NCBI GenBank assembly: GCA_902619615.1
Contig: CACNFD010000001.1
Location: 1-64,000, forward strand
Length of the DNA stretch: 64,000 bases
Direction of reading: 5' to 3'
DNA from: an uncultured SAR116 cluster alpha proteobacterium
GTDB lineage: Bacteria > Pseudomonadota > Alphaproteobacteria > Puniceispirillales > Marisalimonadaceae
Shown: positions 17,188 to 26,640 of the stretch, piece by piece
How the letters are laid out: each line of letters opens with the position of its first letter
Position numbering within the stretch: the stretch's first letter is position 1
Made by a program: the position numbers and the translations under genes
Notes under the pieces: generated by a model
Seen by the model: only the letters and a program-made list of their open reading frames with translations
Databases searched by the model: none
Told to the model about the DNA's origin: nothing

Positions 17188-18372
17188 TTAATTAATAATT
17201 TTGTTTTTCCTTAGCATCTGTATCTGTTTTTCTGATATACCTATCTCTTTAAGTACTACATCTGTATCACCTCCTAAAGATGGTGCAGAATGTCTTATCT
17301 TTCCTGGAGTTTTACTTAATCTTGGAAAAGCTTGATGCATTAAAACATTTCCATATTCTTTATTAAAATGGTCAATAAGGACTTTCCTGTCTTGTATATA
17401 TGGATGCTCTATGATTTCAGATATATCTAGAACAGGTCCAACTGTAATTCCTTCTTTTGAGAAGATATTTAAGACTTCTTCTCTTTTATATTTTTTAATA
17501 AATTTTGAAATAGGTTTATCCAAATCATCTTGATTATTTAGTCTGTCACTATTAGTCAAAAACCTTGGATCCTTAATCAAATCACTTGAACCTATTGTTA
17601 AGGCCAGTTTTTCCCACATTGACTGCATTGATGCTGATAAAGAAACATATTTATTATCTTTTGTTTTATATATCCCTCTTGGTGCAGCCACATTACTTCT
17701 ATTTCCTATTCTTTCTGGTACCTTACCTGAAATTTTATAACTTGCTGCCCATGGACCTAAAATTGAAAAAAAAGGCTCAAAAAGAGACAGGTCTATTACT
17801 TGACCACCAGTATTACTTTTTTTTGAAGCCAAAATAGCCATTAAAATCGCACCAAATCCTGTTAATCCAGCAACCATGTCAGCAAGAGCGAGGGGAGGTA
17901 AAAGAGGAGATTGTTTTTCTTCACCAGTCATTGATGCAAATCCACTCATACCTTCTACAAGAGATCCGAAACCTGGAGCATTTTTGAAAATCCCAGTTTG
18001 CCCCCAACCAGAAATTCTTAAAATAATTAAATTCTTGTTTAACTCATCTAACTGTTCTGGACCAATTCCCCATTTCTCAAGAGTGCCAGGAACAAAGTTT
18101 TCGATAAAAACATCTGCTGATTTTACTAATTCTTTTAAAAGATCTAAACCCTCATGTTTTTTAAGATCTATAGAAATACTTCTTTTGTTTCTTGAATAAA
18201 CAGCCCACCAGTGAGAGATACCATTTATTTTCCAATTTCTCAGGTCGTCTCCTTTTCCTGGTTTTTCTACTTTAACAACATCTGCTCCAAAATCAGCAAA
18301 CATATGACTTACCATATTGCCAGCCGCCAAACGAGATAAATCCAAAATTTTAATATTTTCTAATGGTAACAA
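17188..18372 (-). CDS. Class III CoA-transferase (CaiB/BaiF family)
   Basis: A 394-residue enzyme of usual length for the family. It has the N-terminal DLSRLAAGNMVSHMFADFGA and VKVEKPGKGDDLRNW. The ISIDLKKHEGLDLL region is followed by SADVFIENFVPGTLEKWG, which includes the catalytic Asp area, and by GFGSLVEGMSGFASMTGE. Such enzymes move CoA between organic acids through a mixed-anhydride intermediate on Asp. The acid is unknown. It is probably co-transcribed with the lambda-crystallin-type dehydrogenase 19 bases upstream. Confidence 0.92.
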   Translation of the reverse strand: MLPLENIKILDLSRLAAGNMVSHMFADFGADVVKVEKPGKGDDLRNWKINGISHWWAVYSRNKRSISIDLKKHEGLDLLKELVKSADVFIENFVPGTLEKWGIGPEQLDELNKNLIILRISGWGQTGIFKNAPGFGSLVEGMSGFASMTGEEKQSPLLPPLALADMVAGLTGFGAILMAILASKKSNTGGQVIDLSLFEPFFSILGPWAASYKISGKVPERIGNRSNVAAPRGIYKTKDNKYVSLSASMQSMWEKLALTIGSSDLIKDPRFLTNSDRLNNQDDLDKPISKFIKKYKREEVLNIFSKEGITVGPVLDISEIIEHPYIQDRKVLIDHFNKEYGNVLMHQAFPRLSKTPGKIRHSAPSLGGDTDVVLKEIGISEKQIQMLRKNKIIN

Positions 18373-18391
18373 AATTTAAAATACCTATTTT

Positions 18392-19324
18392 CTATGTTTC
18401 ATCATTTTCAATTTTTAATTTTCTAAGTTGTTTCAACAAGAAATTTCTTTTTTTAGCTCTTTTTTCTAAATCATCTTCAATAAGAACCTTTCGTCGTTCT
18501 AACTCAAGTTTTTGACCTGCAATTTCTGACCAATCTGGTATTTTAGTTTGTGATTTAGCTATTTCAACAAATATAGAACCATATCTAGCCATATAATCTT
18601 TGATTCCACCTGGTGCATTTAAATCGATCGTTTCAAAAGGTCCCATAAATGCCCATCTCAGACCTAAACCGTCTTTTATAGTTGCATCAATATCTTCTGA
18701 ACTAGCATATCCTTCTGAGTATAATCGCATAGCCTCATTTAAAAGTGCACCTTGTAATCTATTTAATATAAAGCCATCAATTTCTTTATTAACGGTAACA
18801 ATAGATGAGCCTGATAGTTTAAAAATTTCTTTAGCTTTTTCAATCGCTTTTGTTGATGTGTTCTCACCAGGGCAGATTTCTACACATGGTATAAGATGTG
18901 GTGGATTAGCAGGGTGTGCTATCAGGCATCTATCTTGTCCTCTAAGATTTTGTGTTATTTTTGAAATTGGTATCGCTGAAGATGAAGATCCTATCACTAC
19001 ATTTTGAGGTGACAAATTATCTAACCTTGCAAATAATTCTTGTTTAACAGATAAAATTTCAGGTGCACTTTCTTGAATGTATTCGACTTTAATACACAAT
19101 TCTTCGAGTGTTACATTTTGAGAAATTTTATTTAAACATTTTTTAACATCAACTTTGTCATCTATAGCTTTTAATTCTTCAAGAAACAAAGTTACTCTTT
19201 CTTCATAACCATTAAAAACTTCAGGATATGGGTCATAAACAAAAACATTAAAACCACTTTTAGAAAATATTGCCGCCCAACTTGAACCAATTAATCCACC
19301 ACCAATTATACCAATATTTTTCAT
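18392..19324 (-). CDS. Lambda-crystallin-type 3-hydroxyacid dehydrogenase
   Basis: A 310-residue NAD-dependent dehydrogenase of the 3-hydroxyacyl-CoA dehydrogenase superfamily. The dinucleotide motif GIIGGGLIGSSWAAIFSKSG is at the start, and the catalytic-His region is IAHPANPPHLIPCVEI. The C-terminal EGYASSEDIDATIKDGLGLR and GPFETIDLNAPGG match lambda-crystallin/L-gulonate 3-dehydrogenase closely. Oxidation of a 3-hydroxy acid, then CoA transfer by the next gene, is a plausible sequence. The natural substrate (gulonate, carnitine-like or another) is not resolved. It is the first gene of the minus-strand group. Confidence 0.88.
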   Translation of the reverse strand: MKNIGIIGGGLIGSSWAAIFSKSGFNVFVYDPYPEVFNGYEERVTLFLEELKAIDDKVDVKKCLNKISQNVTLEELCIKVEYIQESAPEILSVKQELFARLDNLSPQNVVIGSSSSAIPISKITQNLRGQDRCLIAHPANPPHLIPCVEICPGENTSTKAIEKAKEIFKLSGSSIVTVNKEIDGFILNRLQGALLNEAMRLYSEGYASSEDIDATIKDGLGLRWAFMGPFETIDLNAPGGIKDYMARYGSIFVEIAKSQTKIPDWSEIAGQKLELERRKVLIEDDLEKRAKKRNFLLKQLRKLKIENDET

Positions 19325-19458
19325 GTAAATTCCTTTAAACTTAATTTCTATTAATTCTTACGTTATTTATAATTCAACAAATCAATAACTTAAATTATTT
19401 ATTTATATTTTGAAAATCATGATAGTTTATCACTAAATTTAATTTTTGGGATTAATTT

Positions 19459-20391
19459 ATGGGACAATTAGTCAATGGCGTTTGGACAAAAGGCTCAGTT
19501 TCAAACAATCAAAAAGATGGAAGTTTTAAAAGAGTAGATAGTGTTTTCAGAAATGTAATAAGTTTTAATGACCAAGTTTATAAACCTGAAACAAATAGAT
19601 ATCACTTATATGTAAGTTATGCGTGTCCATGGGCTCATAGAACGTTAATATTTAGACATTTAAAAAAACTTGAGAACCATATCTCTGTGGATTATGTGCA
19701 TCCAGATATGCTTGAAAATGGTTGGTCATTTTTAAAAACCTTTCCAAAAACGACAGGAGATAGTCTTCATGATAAAAAGTACATACATGAAATCTATCAA
19801 ATTTCAGATAAAAAAGTATCTTCGAAAGCAACAGTTCCTATTTTATGGGATAAAAAAACTGATACAATTGTAAATAATGAGTCTGCTGAAATAATCCGTA
19901 TAATGAACAGTGCATTCAATGATATTACAAAAAATTATGATGATTACTATCCATCAAGTTTAAGAATTGAAATTGATAAAATTAACAAAGTAATTTACGA
20001 AAACATTAATAATGGTGTTTACAAATCTGGTTTTTCAAGAACTCAAGAAGCGTATGAAGATGCAGTAACAAAGTTATTTTCATCATTAGAAATGATTGAT
20101 GAAATCCTAGAAGATAAAGAATATTTAGTTGGAAATGTACTAACTGAAGCAGATATAAGATTAATTCCTACATTATTAAGATTTGACAGCGTTTATTATG
20201 TTCATTTCAAATGTAATTTGAAAAAAATAAGTGAATTTAAGAATATCAGTTCTTATGTAAAAAGAATGTTTAATAATCCAGCTATAAATACAACTACAAA
20301 TTTTGATCATATTAAAAGACATTATTATTTTTCTCATGAACATATAAATCCATATAGAATTATACCTTTAGGTCCAAACTCACCAATTTAA
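19459..20391 (+). CDS. Glutathionyl-hydroquinone reductase (xi-class GST)
   Basis: A 310-residue member of the YqjG/ECM4/PcpF family. The thioredoxin-like part has the catalytic motif SYACPWAHR (Cys56), then ENGWSF and VNNESAEIIRIMN. The C-terminal helical domain ends with RPTL-like LIPTLLRFDSVYYVHFKCN. These enzymes use glutathione to reduce glutathionyl-hydroquinones, keeping quinones from aromatic breakdown in a usable state. That fits the aromatic degradation genes elsewhere in the window. It stands alone, convergent with the PuuD-like gene. Confidence 0.92.
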   Translation: MGQLVNGVWTKGSVSNNQKDGSFKRVDSVFRNVISFNDQVYKPETNRYHLYVSYACPWAHRTLIFRHLKKLENHISVDYVHPDMLENGWSFLKTFPKTTGDSLHDKKYIHEIYQISDKKVSSKATVPILWDKKTDTIVNNESAEIIRIMNSAFNDITKNYDDYYPSSLRIEIDKINKVIYENINNGVYKSGFSRTQEAYEDAVTKLFSSLEMIDEILEDKEYLVGNVLTEADIRLIPTLLRFDSVYYVHFKCNLKKISEFKNISSYVKRMFNNPAINTTTNFDHIKRHYYFSHEHINPYRIIPLGPNSPI

Positions 20392-20400
20392 ATTATTGTA

Positions 20401-21165
20401 TTAATTTTTTGAATAAATTGAACATGCTGATCCAAACTCAGCAAATAAACATCTATTTAATTCGTTTTTTTCAGGTTCATATTCAGCATGCCACTGAACG
20501 CCTACTGCAAATGAAGGATGATCAGGAATACTTACTGCTTCAATAATACCGTCATCTGATAAAGCTTCTATTTTTAAATTATTAGCAATATTATCGATAG
20601 CCTGACCATGAAGTGAATTAACTAAACAAGAATTCTTTTTTAGTAATTTTGAAAAATAGCCATTTTTTACAAAATCAATTCTGTGTTTTAATTTAAAGAT
20701 TTGCTCAACCGTTACATCATCTCCTCTGGGCATACGATGATCATTTTTGTCATCCAACATATGCACCCGATAATGTAATGTTCCACCATAGGCCACATTC
20801 ATTTCTTGAATACCTCTACAAATTCCAAAAATTGGAATACCTAAGCTAACACATTTAGGTATCATTTCTAAAACAATCTCATCTCTTCCAACATCAATGG
20901 GCTCATCTGGAGGGAATGGATTACCTCCAAAATGATGAGGTTCAACATTTGCTCTACCCCCAGTTAAAACTATACCATCGATTTTTTTTAGGAGTAGATC
21001 TAGATCTTTACCTTTTATATATGAGGGAATTAAGATTGGTATTGCGTTACTAAACTTAGATACTGCATTAACATACCTTAAACCTGTCGAATGAGAGACT
21101 TGCCTGCCACCAAAATTAATAATTTCATTAGTTGATATACCAATTATTGGTTTGGTTGAAGACAT
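20401..21165 (-). CDS. PuuD-like gamma-glutamyl-GABA hydrolase (class I amidotransferase fold)
   Basis: A 254-residue peptidase C26 enzyme. The catalytic triad is visible: the nucleophile elbow FGICRGIQEMN (Cys near residue 117), the HGQAID loop, and VGVQWHAEYEPE with His and Glu at the C-terminus. PuuD releases GABA from gamma-glutamyl-GABA in putrescine breakdown. No puuA/B/C genes are nearby, so the substrate may differ. It is 37 bases downstream of a HAD hydrolase gene on the same strand. Confidence 0.88.
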   Translation of the reverse strand: MSSTKPIIGISTNEIINFGGRQVSHSTGLRYVNAVSKFSNAIPILIPSYIKGKDLDLLLKKIDGIVLTGGRANVEPHHFGGNPFPPDEPIDVGRDEIVLEMIPKCVSLGIPIFGICRGIQEMNVAYGGTLHYRVHMLDDKNDHRMPRGDDVTVEQIFKLKHRIDFVKNGYFSKLLKKNSCLVNSLHGQAIDNIANNLKIEALSDDGIIEAVSIPDHPSFAVGVQWHAEYEPEKNELNRCLFAEFGSACSIYSKN

Positions 21166-21202
21166 GATTTATTTGAAACTTCCTATTATTTTAAATTTTA
21201 TA

Positions 21203-21928
21203 TTAACAACCTAGTTGTTTTGCTAAGTTTTTTAAATCTGTTGAAACTATATCCCATTCTCTATCAGTTTTATAGTCATTTACTTCAGCAATATCAAACA
21301 ACTTATCCTTGCCATACTCAAAAGGTCTATGAACATAAGCAGTTTTCATCCCTTGTTGTCTTGCTGCTTTAAGATCGTCTTCGTGTGCAGCAACCATCAA
21401 ACATTCTTCTGTTTTAAAATTTAGAGCATTACAAGCCTTTAAGTAAGCTTCTGGCTCAGGTTTATAATGACCAATTACTTCTGCTCCTAAAACAACATCC
21501 CAATTAAGATTTGAAAATTTTGCCATGTTAACAATTAAAGCTATATTCCCATTAGATTGAGTGGCTAAAATATATTTTTTCTTGAGTAAATTGATACCTT
21601 CACTGCTATCTGGCCAACCTGGAAGTCTATGCCAAGCAGTTACAAGCAATTTAAAATCTTCATCTGAAATATTATGCAAATTAAATTTAGGAGCAATTTT
21701 TTTCAAATTTTCCATGTGTAAAATGTCAAGTATAGTAAATGATCTTCTACCCTTCCTTATTTCTTCCATAGCTGGTTGATATTCTGCTCTCCACGCATCG
21801 GCAAAATCAAAAGGATCTAATGAAACATCATTTTTGTCAGCGATACTCTCTACTTCTTTTGCTATACCAGTCCTCCAATCAACAACTGTTCCAAAAACAT
21901 CAAACAGAAGGGCTTTAACTTTTAACAT
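21203..21928 (-). CDS. HAD hydrolase, L-2-haloacid dehalogenase type II-like
   Basis: A 241-residue HAD-superfamily enzyme. Motif I is LLFDVFGTVVDWR with the nucleophilic Asp at about residue 10. Motif II is ATQSNGN, motif III is GHYKPEPEAY, and motif IV is VAAHEDDLKAAR. The pattern follows (S)-2-haloacid dehalogenases, although the SSNxWD signature is replaced by AAHEDD, so a phosphatase or another acid-halide role is possible. The ATG at 21926-21928, preceded by ggaggcaaa, is chosen because the earlier TTG lies upstream of that ribosome site. Confidence 0.85.
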   Translation of the reverse strand: MLKVKALLFDVFGTVVDWRTGIAKEVESIADKNDVSLDPFDFADAWRAEYQPAMEEIRKGRRSFTILDILHMENLKKIAPKFNLHNISDEDFKLLVTAWHRLPGWPDSSEGINLLKKKYILATQSNGNIALIVNMAKFSNLNWDVVLGAEVIGHYKPEPEAYLKACNALNFKTEECLMVAAHEDDLKAARQQGMKTAYVHRPFEYGKDKLFDIAEVNDYKTDREWDIVSTDLKNLAKQLGC

Positions 21929-22049
21929 TTTGCCTCCAATCAATTAATATGTTAAATATATCTGATAAGTATTCTTAAAACTCAAATTTAATCTACTTAA
22001 AAAATAAATAACAAGTCTTAGGATTTTAATTACAGATCTTTTCAGTTTC

Positions 22050-22964
22050 ATGAATAAAGATAAATCAAAAGAAAAAAAAACATTATCTCCTGCACTTTTA
22101 GCTGTACTCTTCATGGTTTTATCAGGTATTTTTGCCACGACTATGCATTGTTTAATAAGATTTGCAACTGAGGATAGTCATCCATTTGAAGTTGCTTTTT
22201 TTAGAACAATATTTGTTCTCCTCATTTTTTTGCCTGTAGTTACAAAAAATGGTTTAGCATCACTAAAATCTAATAATGTAAAATTACAATCATTTAGAGC
22301 AGTTGTTGGAAGCGTAGCCATGTTATGTATGTTTTATGGACTTAGTATAACAGAGTTGGCAAAAGCAACTGCACTTATGTTTACTGTTCCTATATTTGCA
22401 ACAATACTTGCAATAATTTTTCTCAAAGAGATTGTTGGAATAAGAAGATGGCTTGCAATGTGTGTGGGATTTACAGGAGCATTAATTGTTTTAAGACCAG
22501 ATATCGAATTAGGGTTTGGGCCATTACTTATTTTATGCGCTTCATTAATGTGGTCTTCTTCAATGTTAATGGCAAAAAAACTTACACAAACAGATACCAC
22601 AGTGAGTATAACATTTTGGCAAGCTGCAGGTCTTATACCAGCAACATTTATTCTTGCCATACAAGTTTGGGTATGGCCTACCTTTGAACAACTAATAATG
22701 TTTTTGTTTATTGCTATAGCCGGAACTTTGGTTCACTGGTTTTTAAATGAGGCTCTTAAGAGAGCTGATATTACTGCACTTCTTCCACTAGACTATTTAA
22801 GATTAATTTGGTCAGTATCACTAGGTTTTATATTTTTTAACGAAATACCTCATGTTGGCTTATGGCTTGGGTCTGCTCTAATACTTGGAGCTTCGACATA
22901 TATAGGTATAAGACAAGCAAAAAAGAGAGAACAAGTAAATATTAATACAAATGTTAATATATAA
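22050..22964 (+). CDS. EamA/DMT-family metabolite transporter
   Basis: A 304-residue, ten-helix membrane protein made of two EamA repeats of about 140 residues. The first repeat carries HCLIRFATEDSHPFEVAFFR and ELAKATALMFTVPIFATIL. The second ends with RADITALLPLDYLRLIWSV and a basic tail. Such proteins export amino acids, nucleobases or other metabolites. The substrate is unknown. It is alone on the plus strand and its stop is 2 bases from that of the convergent SDR gene. Confidence 0.9.
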   Translation: MNKDKSKEKKTLSPALLAVLFMVLSGIFATTMHCLIRFATEDSHPFEVAFFRTIFVLLIFLPVVTKNGLASLKSNNVKLQSFRAVVGSVAMLCMFYGLSITELAKATALMFTVPIFATILAIIFLKEIVGIRRWLAMCVGFTGALIVLRPDIELGFGPLLILCASLMWSSSMLMAKKLTQTDTTVSITFWQAAGLIPATFILAIQVWVWPTFEQLIMFLFIAIAGTLVHWFLNEALKRADITALLPLDYLRLIWSVSLGFIFFNEIPHVGLWLGSALILGASTYIGIRQAKKREQVNINTNVNI

Positions 22965-22966
22965 AC

Positions 22967-23701
22967 TTAACGTCCTCCGGTGACAGGCACAACTGAACCT
23001 GAAATATAACTTGCGTCTTCACTTAATAACCACATTACAGTTTTTGCAACTTCTTCTGCTCCACCTATCCTTCCAAGTGGAACTGATGGCATTAATCTAT
23101 CTACTCGAGAGGCATCCCCTGCCTTGGCATGAATTTCAGTATCAATTAAACCTGGAGCAACAGCGTTAACTCTTATTCCAAATTTTCCAAGCTCTTTTGC
23201 CATTCCATAAGTAAGGGAATGAATAGCACCCTTAGACATTGCATAGTGGACAAACTCTCCACCACCACCAATATCTGCGGCTATTGAAGACATATTAACT
23301 ATTGTTCCTGATTTCTGAGAAATCATAACTCTTGCTGACTCTTGAGCCACATAAAAAGCACCTGATATATTTGTATCTATTACCATCTTCAAGTCATCTG
23401 GGCTAAGATCTTGTATTGGTGAAATTGGTCCTGTTATTCCTGCATTGTTAAAAACACCATCAATTGTTCCAGCTTTATCTAAAAAATCATTAAACATAAC
23501 TTTAACAGATTTATTATTAGCTACGTCACACTGTAATATAATTCCATCACCACCTGAATCACGGACAAGTTTTAGACATTCTTCTGCTGCCTTTGAATTT
23601 TGATTATAGTTAATTCCCACAAACATTTTTGCTTTTGCAGCTTCAATCGCAGTAGACTTTCCTATTCCTTGGCTTGCTCCTGTAATTAAAATATTTTTCA
23701 T
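22967..23701 (-). CDS. Short-chain dehydrogenase/reductase (FabG-like)
   Basis: A classical SDR of about 244 residues. It has TGASQGIGKS at the N-terminus, NNAGITG, the catalytic Ser in IVNMSSIA, and the catalytic pair YAMSKGA (Tyr and Lys) in the middle, with GLIDTEIH and a C-terminal PVTGGR. It reduces or oxidises a keto/hydroxy group using NAD(P). The second ATG is preferred because agga sits 6 bases before it. It is followed upstream on the same strand by a D-2-hydroxyacid dehydrogenase gene, and the two may act in one pathway. Confidence 0.9.
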   Translation of the reverse strand: MKNILITGASQGIGKSTAIEAAKAKMFVGINYNQNSKAAEECLKLVRDSGGDGIILQCDVANNKSVKVMFNDFLDKAGTIDGVFNNAGITGPISPIQDLSPDDLKMVIDTNISGAFYVAQESARVMISQKSGTIVNMSSIAADIGGGGEFVHYAMSKGAIHSLTYGMAKELGKFGIRVNAVAPGLIDTEIHAKAGDASRVDRLMPSVPLGRIGGAEEVAKTVMWLLSEDASYISGSVVPVTGGR

Positions 23702-23727
23702 TTTCATTTCCTATATTATTTTTTATT

Positions 23728-24747
23728 TTAAATTTTTTTAAATTTTTCTCGAAAAATATCTAATATAACTGGATTGACTGGCCTTATTGGATCCTTCCCA
23801 TCAAATATATCCAAAAGTTGTGTTGCAACAAATTCGGACATTTTGTTGCGACTGTCTCTAGTAATTCCAGCTGTGTGTGGGCTAGCTATGACATTTTCAA
23901 GTTTTAAAAGTTTATGTGTTGATGGAGGAGGTTCAAACTCCCATACATCTAAACCAGCCCCTGCTAAATGCCCTTCTGCGAGTATATCATATAAATCATC
24001 TTCATTATGGATTGATCCTCTGGATGTAGTAACAAAGTAACTACCTTTTTTCATTTTCTTAAACCAATTTTTATTGATCATGTTATTTGTTTCTTTATTT
24101 AATGGTATATGTACAGAAACCACATCACTTTCTGCTAGTAAAATATCTAATTCAGTTTTATTTGCATTTTTCTTCTTAAAAGCTTCATCAGATAAGTAAG
24201 GGTCAAAAGCCAAAATATTACAGTTAAATGCAACTTTACATATTTCTGCAACTCTACCACCTGTATTTCCAAGGCCTATAATTCCAACATTTTTATTTAA
24301 AAGATCTTTTCCCATTAAACTCACTCTTGGCTCGTTCCAACCTCTCCTAAGAGCATGGTCACATTCACCAATTCTTTTAAATAAATTTAAGATCATGCCT
24401 ACAGCATGCTCTGCGACACCTTCAGCATTTCCACCAGTTTGATTAACTACTAATACACCTGCATCTGTACATGCCTCAACATCAATAGTGTCATAGCCTG
24501 CACCAGAAGATGAGACAACAATTAAGTTAGGTACTTTATTTAAAAATTGTTTATCAACTTGTAAATATTTTGGGACCTCATCTCGAGCTGCCCCTACTTG
24601 ATATGCGTCTGCTTTTTGCAAAATTGACATACACTTTTCTTCATTATCAGAACTATTAATCTTTAAAATTTTTACCTTAGATTGAGAATGTAAAATATCT
24701 AAACCATTCTTGGCAGGCAAGGTATCTAGGTAAACTATTGTAGGCAT
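23728..24747 (-). CDS. D-2-hydroxyacid dehydrogenase (SerA/PdxB-like)
   Basis: A 339-residue NAD-dependent enzyme of the D-isomer-specific 2-hydroxyacid dehydrogenase family. It has VVSSSGAGYDTIDVEAC, then the Rossmann loop IGLGNTGGRVAEI. The catalytic Arg is in TTSRGSIHNEDDL, the Glu in DVWEFEPPP, and the His in SPHTAGITRDSR. It converts 2-keto acids to D-hydroxy acids or the reverse. A stretch of 147 bases separates it from the divergent ridA, likely holding both promoters. Confidence 0.92.
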   Translation of the reverse strand: MPTIVYLDTLPAKNGLDILHSQSKVKILKINSSDNEEKCMSILQKADAYQVGAARDEVPKYLQVDKQFLNKVPNLIVVSSSGAGYDTIDVEACTDAGVLVVNQTGGNAEGVAEHAVGMILNLFKRIGECDHALRRGWNEPRVSLMGKDLLNKNVGIIGLGNTGGRVAEICKVAFNCNILAFDPYLSDEAFKKKNANKTELDILLAESDVVSVHIPLNKETNNMINKNWFKKMKKGSYFVTTSRGSIHNEDDLYDILAEGHLAGAGLDVWEFEPPPSTHKLLKLENVIASPHTAGITRDSRNKMSEFVATQLLDIFDGKDPIRPVNPVILDIFREKFKKI

Positions 24748-24894
24748 ATTATCCTCATAACAAAAACACTCCTATATGATATTCATTTTCCAAATTCATG
24801 CAAAGTAAATGAAACTATTTTTTAGAGTATATTTTATAAGATACTATTGTAGAATAATAACATGTCGGTTTAATTTATATTTATGAGGATTAAA

Positions 24895-25278
24895 ATGATT
24901 AATAGAATATTGATACCAGATATACTCCAGCCAGTAAGTCACTATTGTCATGTAGTTGAAGCAAATGGTGTGGTTTGGGTTTCAGGATTAGTAGGCATGA
25001 ATTTTGATGGAACAATTCCAGAGAGTACAAAGGATCAGTTTGATATTGCCATGAGAGACCTGAATACTTGTCTTATTGCAGCTGGAAGCTCGTCAAATGA
25101 TGTAGTTAAAGTGAGAGTTTTTTTAACTGATATTAAAGATAGATCTATTATTAATCCAAAAAGAATTGAATATTTTGGAGAACATAAACCTGCATCTACT
25201 TTATTAGAAGTATCTGCTCTTGTAGACCCAAGAATGAAAGTTGAAATTGAAGCTGAAGCAATTGTTACAAAATCATAA
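24895..25278 (+). CDS. RidA-family enamine/imine deaminase
   Basis: A 127-residue Rid protein. The conserved SHYCHVVEANGVVWVSG, the TKDQFDIAMRDLN helix and C-terminal VDPRMKVEIEAEAIV (Arg and Glu of the active site) are visible. RidA proteins hydrolyse reactive enamines or imines that arise from amino-acid breakdown. The second ATG (24895) is chosen because gagga lies 6 bases before it. The amidase gene follows after 16 bases, so both may act on one nitrogen compound. Confidence 0.92.
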   Translation: MINRILIPDILQPVSHYCHVVEANGVVWVSGLVGMNFDGTIPESTKDQFDIAMRDLNTCLIAAGSSSNDVVKVRVFLTDIKDRSIINPKRIEYFGEHKPASTLLEVSALVDPRMKVEIEAEAIVTKS

Positions 25279-25294
25279 TAAGAGAGAAATTTAG

Positions 25295-26611
25295 ATGGAC
25301 TTAATTAAACTAAGCGCTAATGAGGCATTAAAAATGATGGAAGAAGGCAGTCTTTCTTCTGAAGAGTATGTTAGAGCATTTTTAAAACAAATAGAATTAC
25401 GAGAAAATGAAGTTGGCGCTTGGATTTTTTTAGATCCTAAACTTGCATTAGACCAAGCAAGAAAAGCTGATAAAAGATGGAAAGATAAAACTGCAGGTAA
25501 ATTAAACGGCCTCCCAATTGGTATTAAAGACATCATCGATACAAAGGATATGCCTACAGAAAATGGATCTCAATTATGTAAAGACAGAAAACCATCTAAA
25601 GATGCTCATTTAGTTAAATTACTGAGAAATGAGGGCGCTGTTATTATGGGTAAATGTGTTACAACTGAGTTTGCATTATCAGGACCTGGCAAAACAAAAA
25701 ACCCAAAAGATTTAGAATGTACACCAGGTGGCTCTTCATCGGGTTCTGCTGCTGCCGTTTCAGACTATATGGTACCGCTAGCAATTGGTTCACAAACGGG
25801 TGGATCTGTTTTAAGACCTGCATCATTTACAGGTATATTAGGATTTAAACCAACCTTTGGTACAATATCAAGATCTGGAATGTCACCAATTTCTCAAAGA
25901 TTAGACCACCCTGGTATTTATGCAAATTGTGTGGAAGACATAGACTTAGTTGCCTCAGTAATTTTATCATATGACAGTGAAGATTTAGATATGATCCAAA
26001 ATTACCAATATAGAAACGATCTCAATTTAAACAAATCACTTAAATTTGGATTTGTTAGAGGACCTGTTTGGAATTTTGGTGATGAAGATATGAAAAATGG
26101 AATTGAAGAGTTTGTAAAAAATTCACAACTTGATATTGAAGAGTTAGACCTTGGAAAAGATTTTGAAGATGCAGCTAGAGCGCACGAAATTATAATGAAC
26201 GGCTCTATAGCCAATTCTCTTATTAATTATTATCAAGCTGATAAATCTAAGCTTCATCCCTTTACAGTCACAAGAGTAGAAGCAGGAATACCAGTATCTG
26301 CAAGTGATTACGTGTCAGCAATAGAAAAAGCAAAGAAAATGGAACAAATTTTAAGACAATTGTTTCTTAAATACGATACTATTATTACCCCTGCATCACC
26401 AGGACAAGCTCCTCGTGATCTCATGAATACTGGAAATGCAATTTTTAACGGATATTGGACTATGATGGGCGTTCCAGCAATCAGCCTTCCTTTTTTAAAA
26501 GGTAGAGACAATTTACCAATTGGCATTCAATTTATTGCAAATTGGAATGAAGATTTAAAATTATTGGAAATTTGTAAGGAAGTCTTAAAAAAAGAAAAGC
26601 TTGCTGACTAG
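25295..26611 (+). CDS. Amidase-signature enzyme (GatA-like)
   Basis: A 438-residue amidase-signature hydrolase with the Ser-cisSer-Lys triad. The Lys is in GIKDIIDT (Lys78), the cis-Ser in CTPGGSSSGSAAAVSD, and the nucleophile Ser in SQTGGSVLRPASFTG. It hydrolyses a carboxamide, and no GatB/C genes are near, so a role in tRNA amidation is unlikely. It follows ridA in an operon. Its last codons overlap the terminator hairpin of the convergent TRAP binding-protein gene. Confidence 0.92.
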   Translation: MDLIKLSANEALKMMEEGSLSSEEYVRAFLKQIELRENEVGAWIFLDPKLALDQARKADKRWKDKTAGKLNGLPIGIKDIIDTKDMPTENGSQLCKDRKPSKDAHLVKLLRNEGAVIMGKCVTTEFALSGPGKTKNPKDLECTPGGSSSGSAAAVSDYMVPLAIGSQTGGSVLRPASFTGILGFKPTFGTISRSGMSPISQRLDHPGIYANCVEDIDLVASVILSYDSEDLDMIQNYQYRNDLNLNKSLKFGFVRGPVWNFGDEDMKNGIEEFVKNSQLDIEELDLGKDFEDAARAHEIIMNGSIANSLINYYQADKSKLHPFTVTRVEAGIPVSASDYVSAIEKAKKMEQILRQLFLKYDTIITPASPGQAPRDLMNTGNAIFNGYWTMMGVPAISLPFLKGRDNLPIGIQFIANWNEDLKLLEICKEVLKKEKLAD

Positions 26612-26626
26612 AACAGTCAGCAAGCT
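26598..26626 (-). terminator. Rho-independent terminator of the minus-strand dctP
   Basis: A perfect 12-base-pair inverted repeat (26598-26609 with 26615-26626) encloses a 5-base loop. Read on the minus strand it is followed by a T-rich tail (tttctttttttaag). It lies 15 bases after the stop of the binding-protein gene and overlaps the last codons and stop of the convergent amidase gene. Confidence 0.85.
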
Positions 26627-26640
26627 GAATTAATTAGATT

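Noticed and set aside
21944..22138. A 64-residue minus-strand frame upstream of the HAD gene
   Set aside because: It overlaps the start of the EamA transporter and has no ribosome site or conserved pattern.
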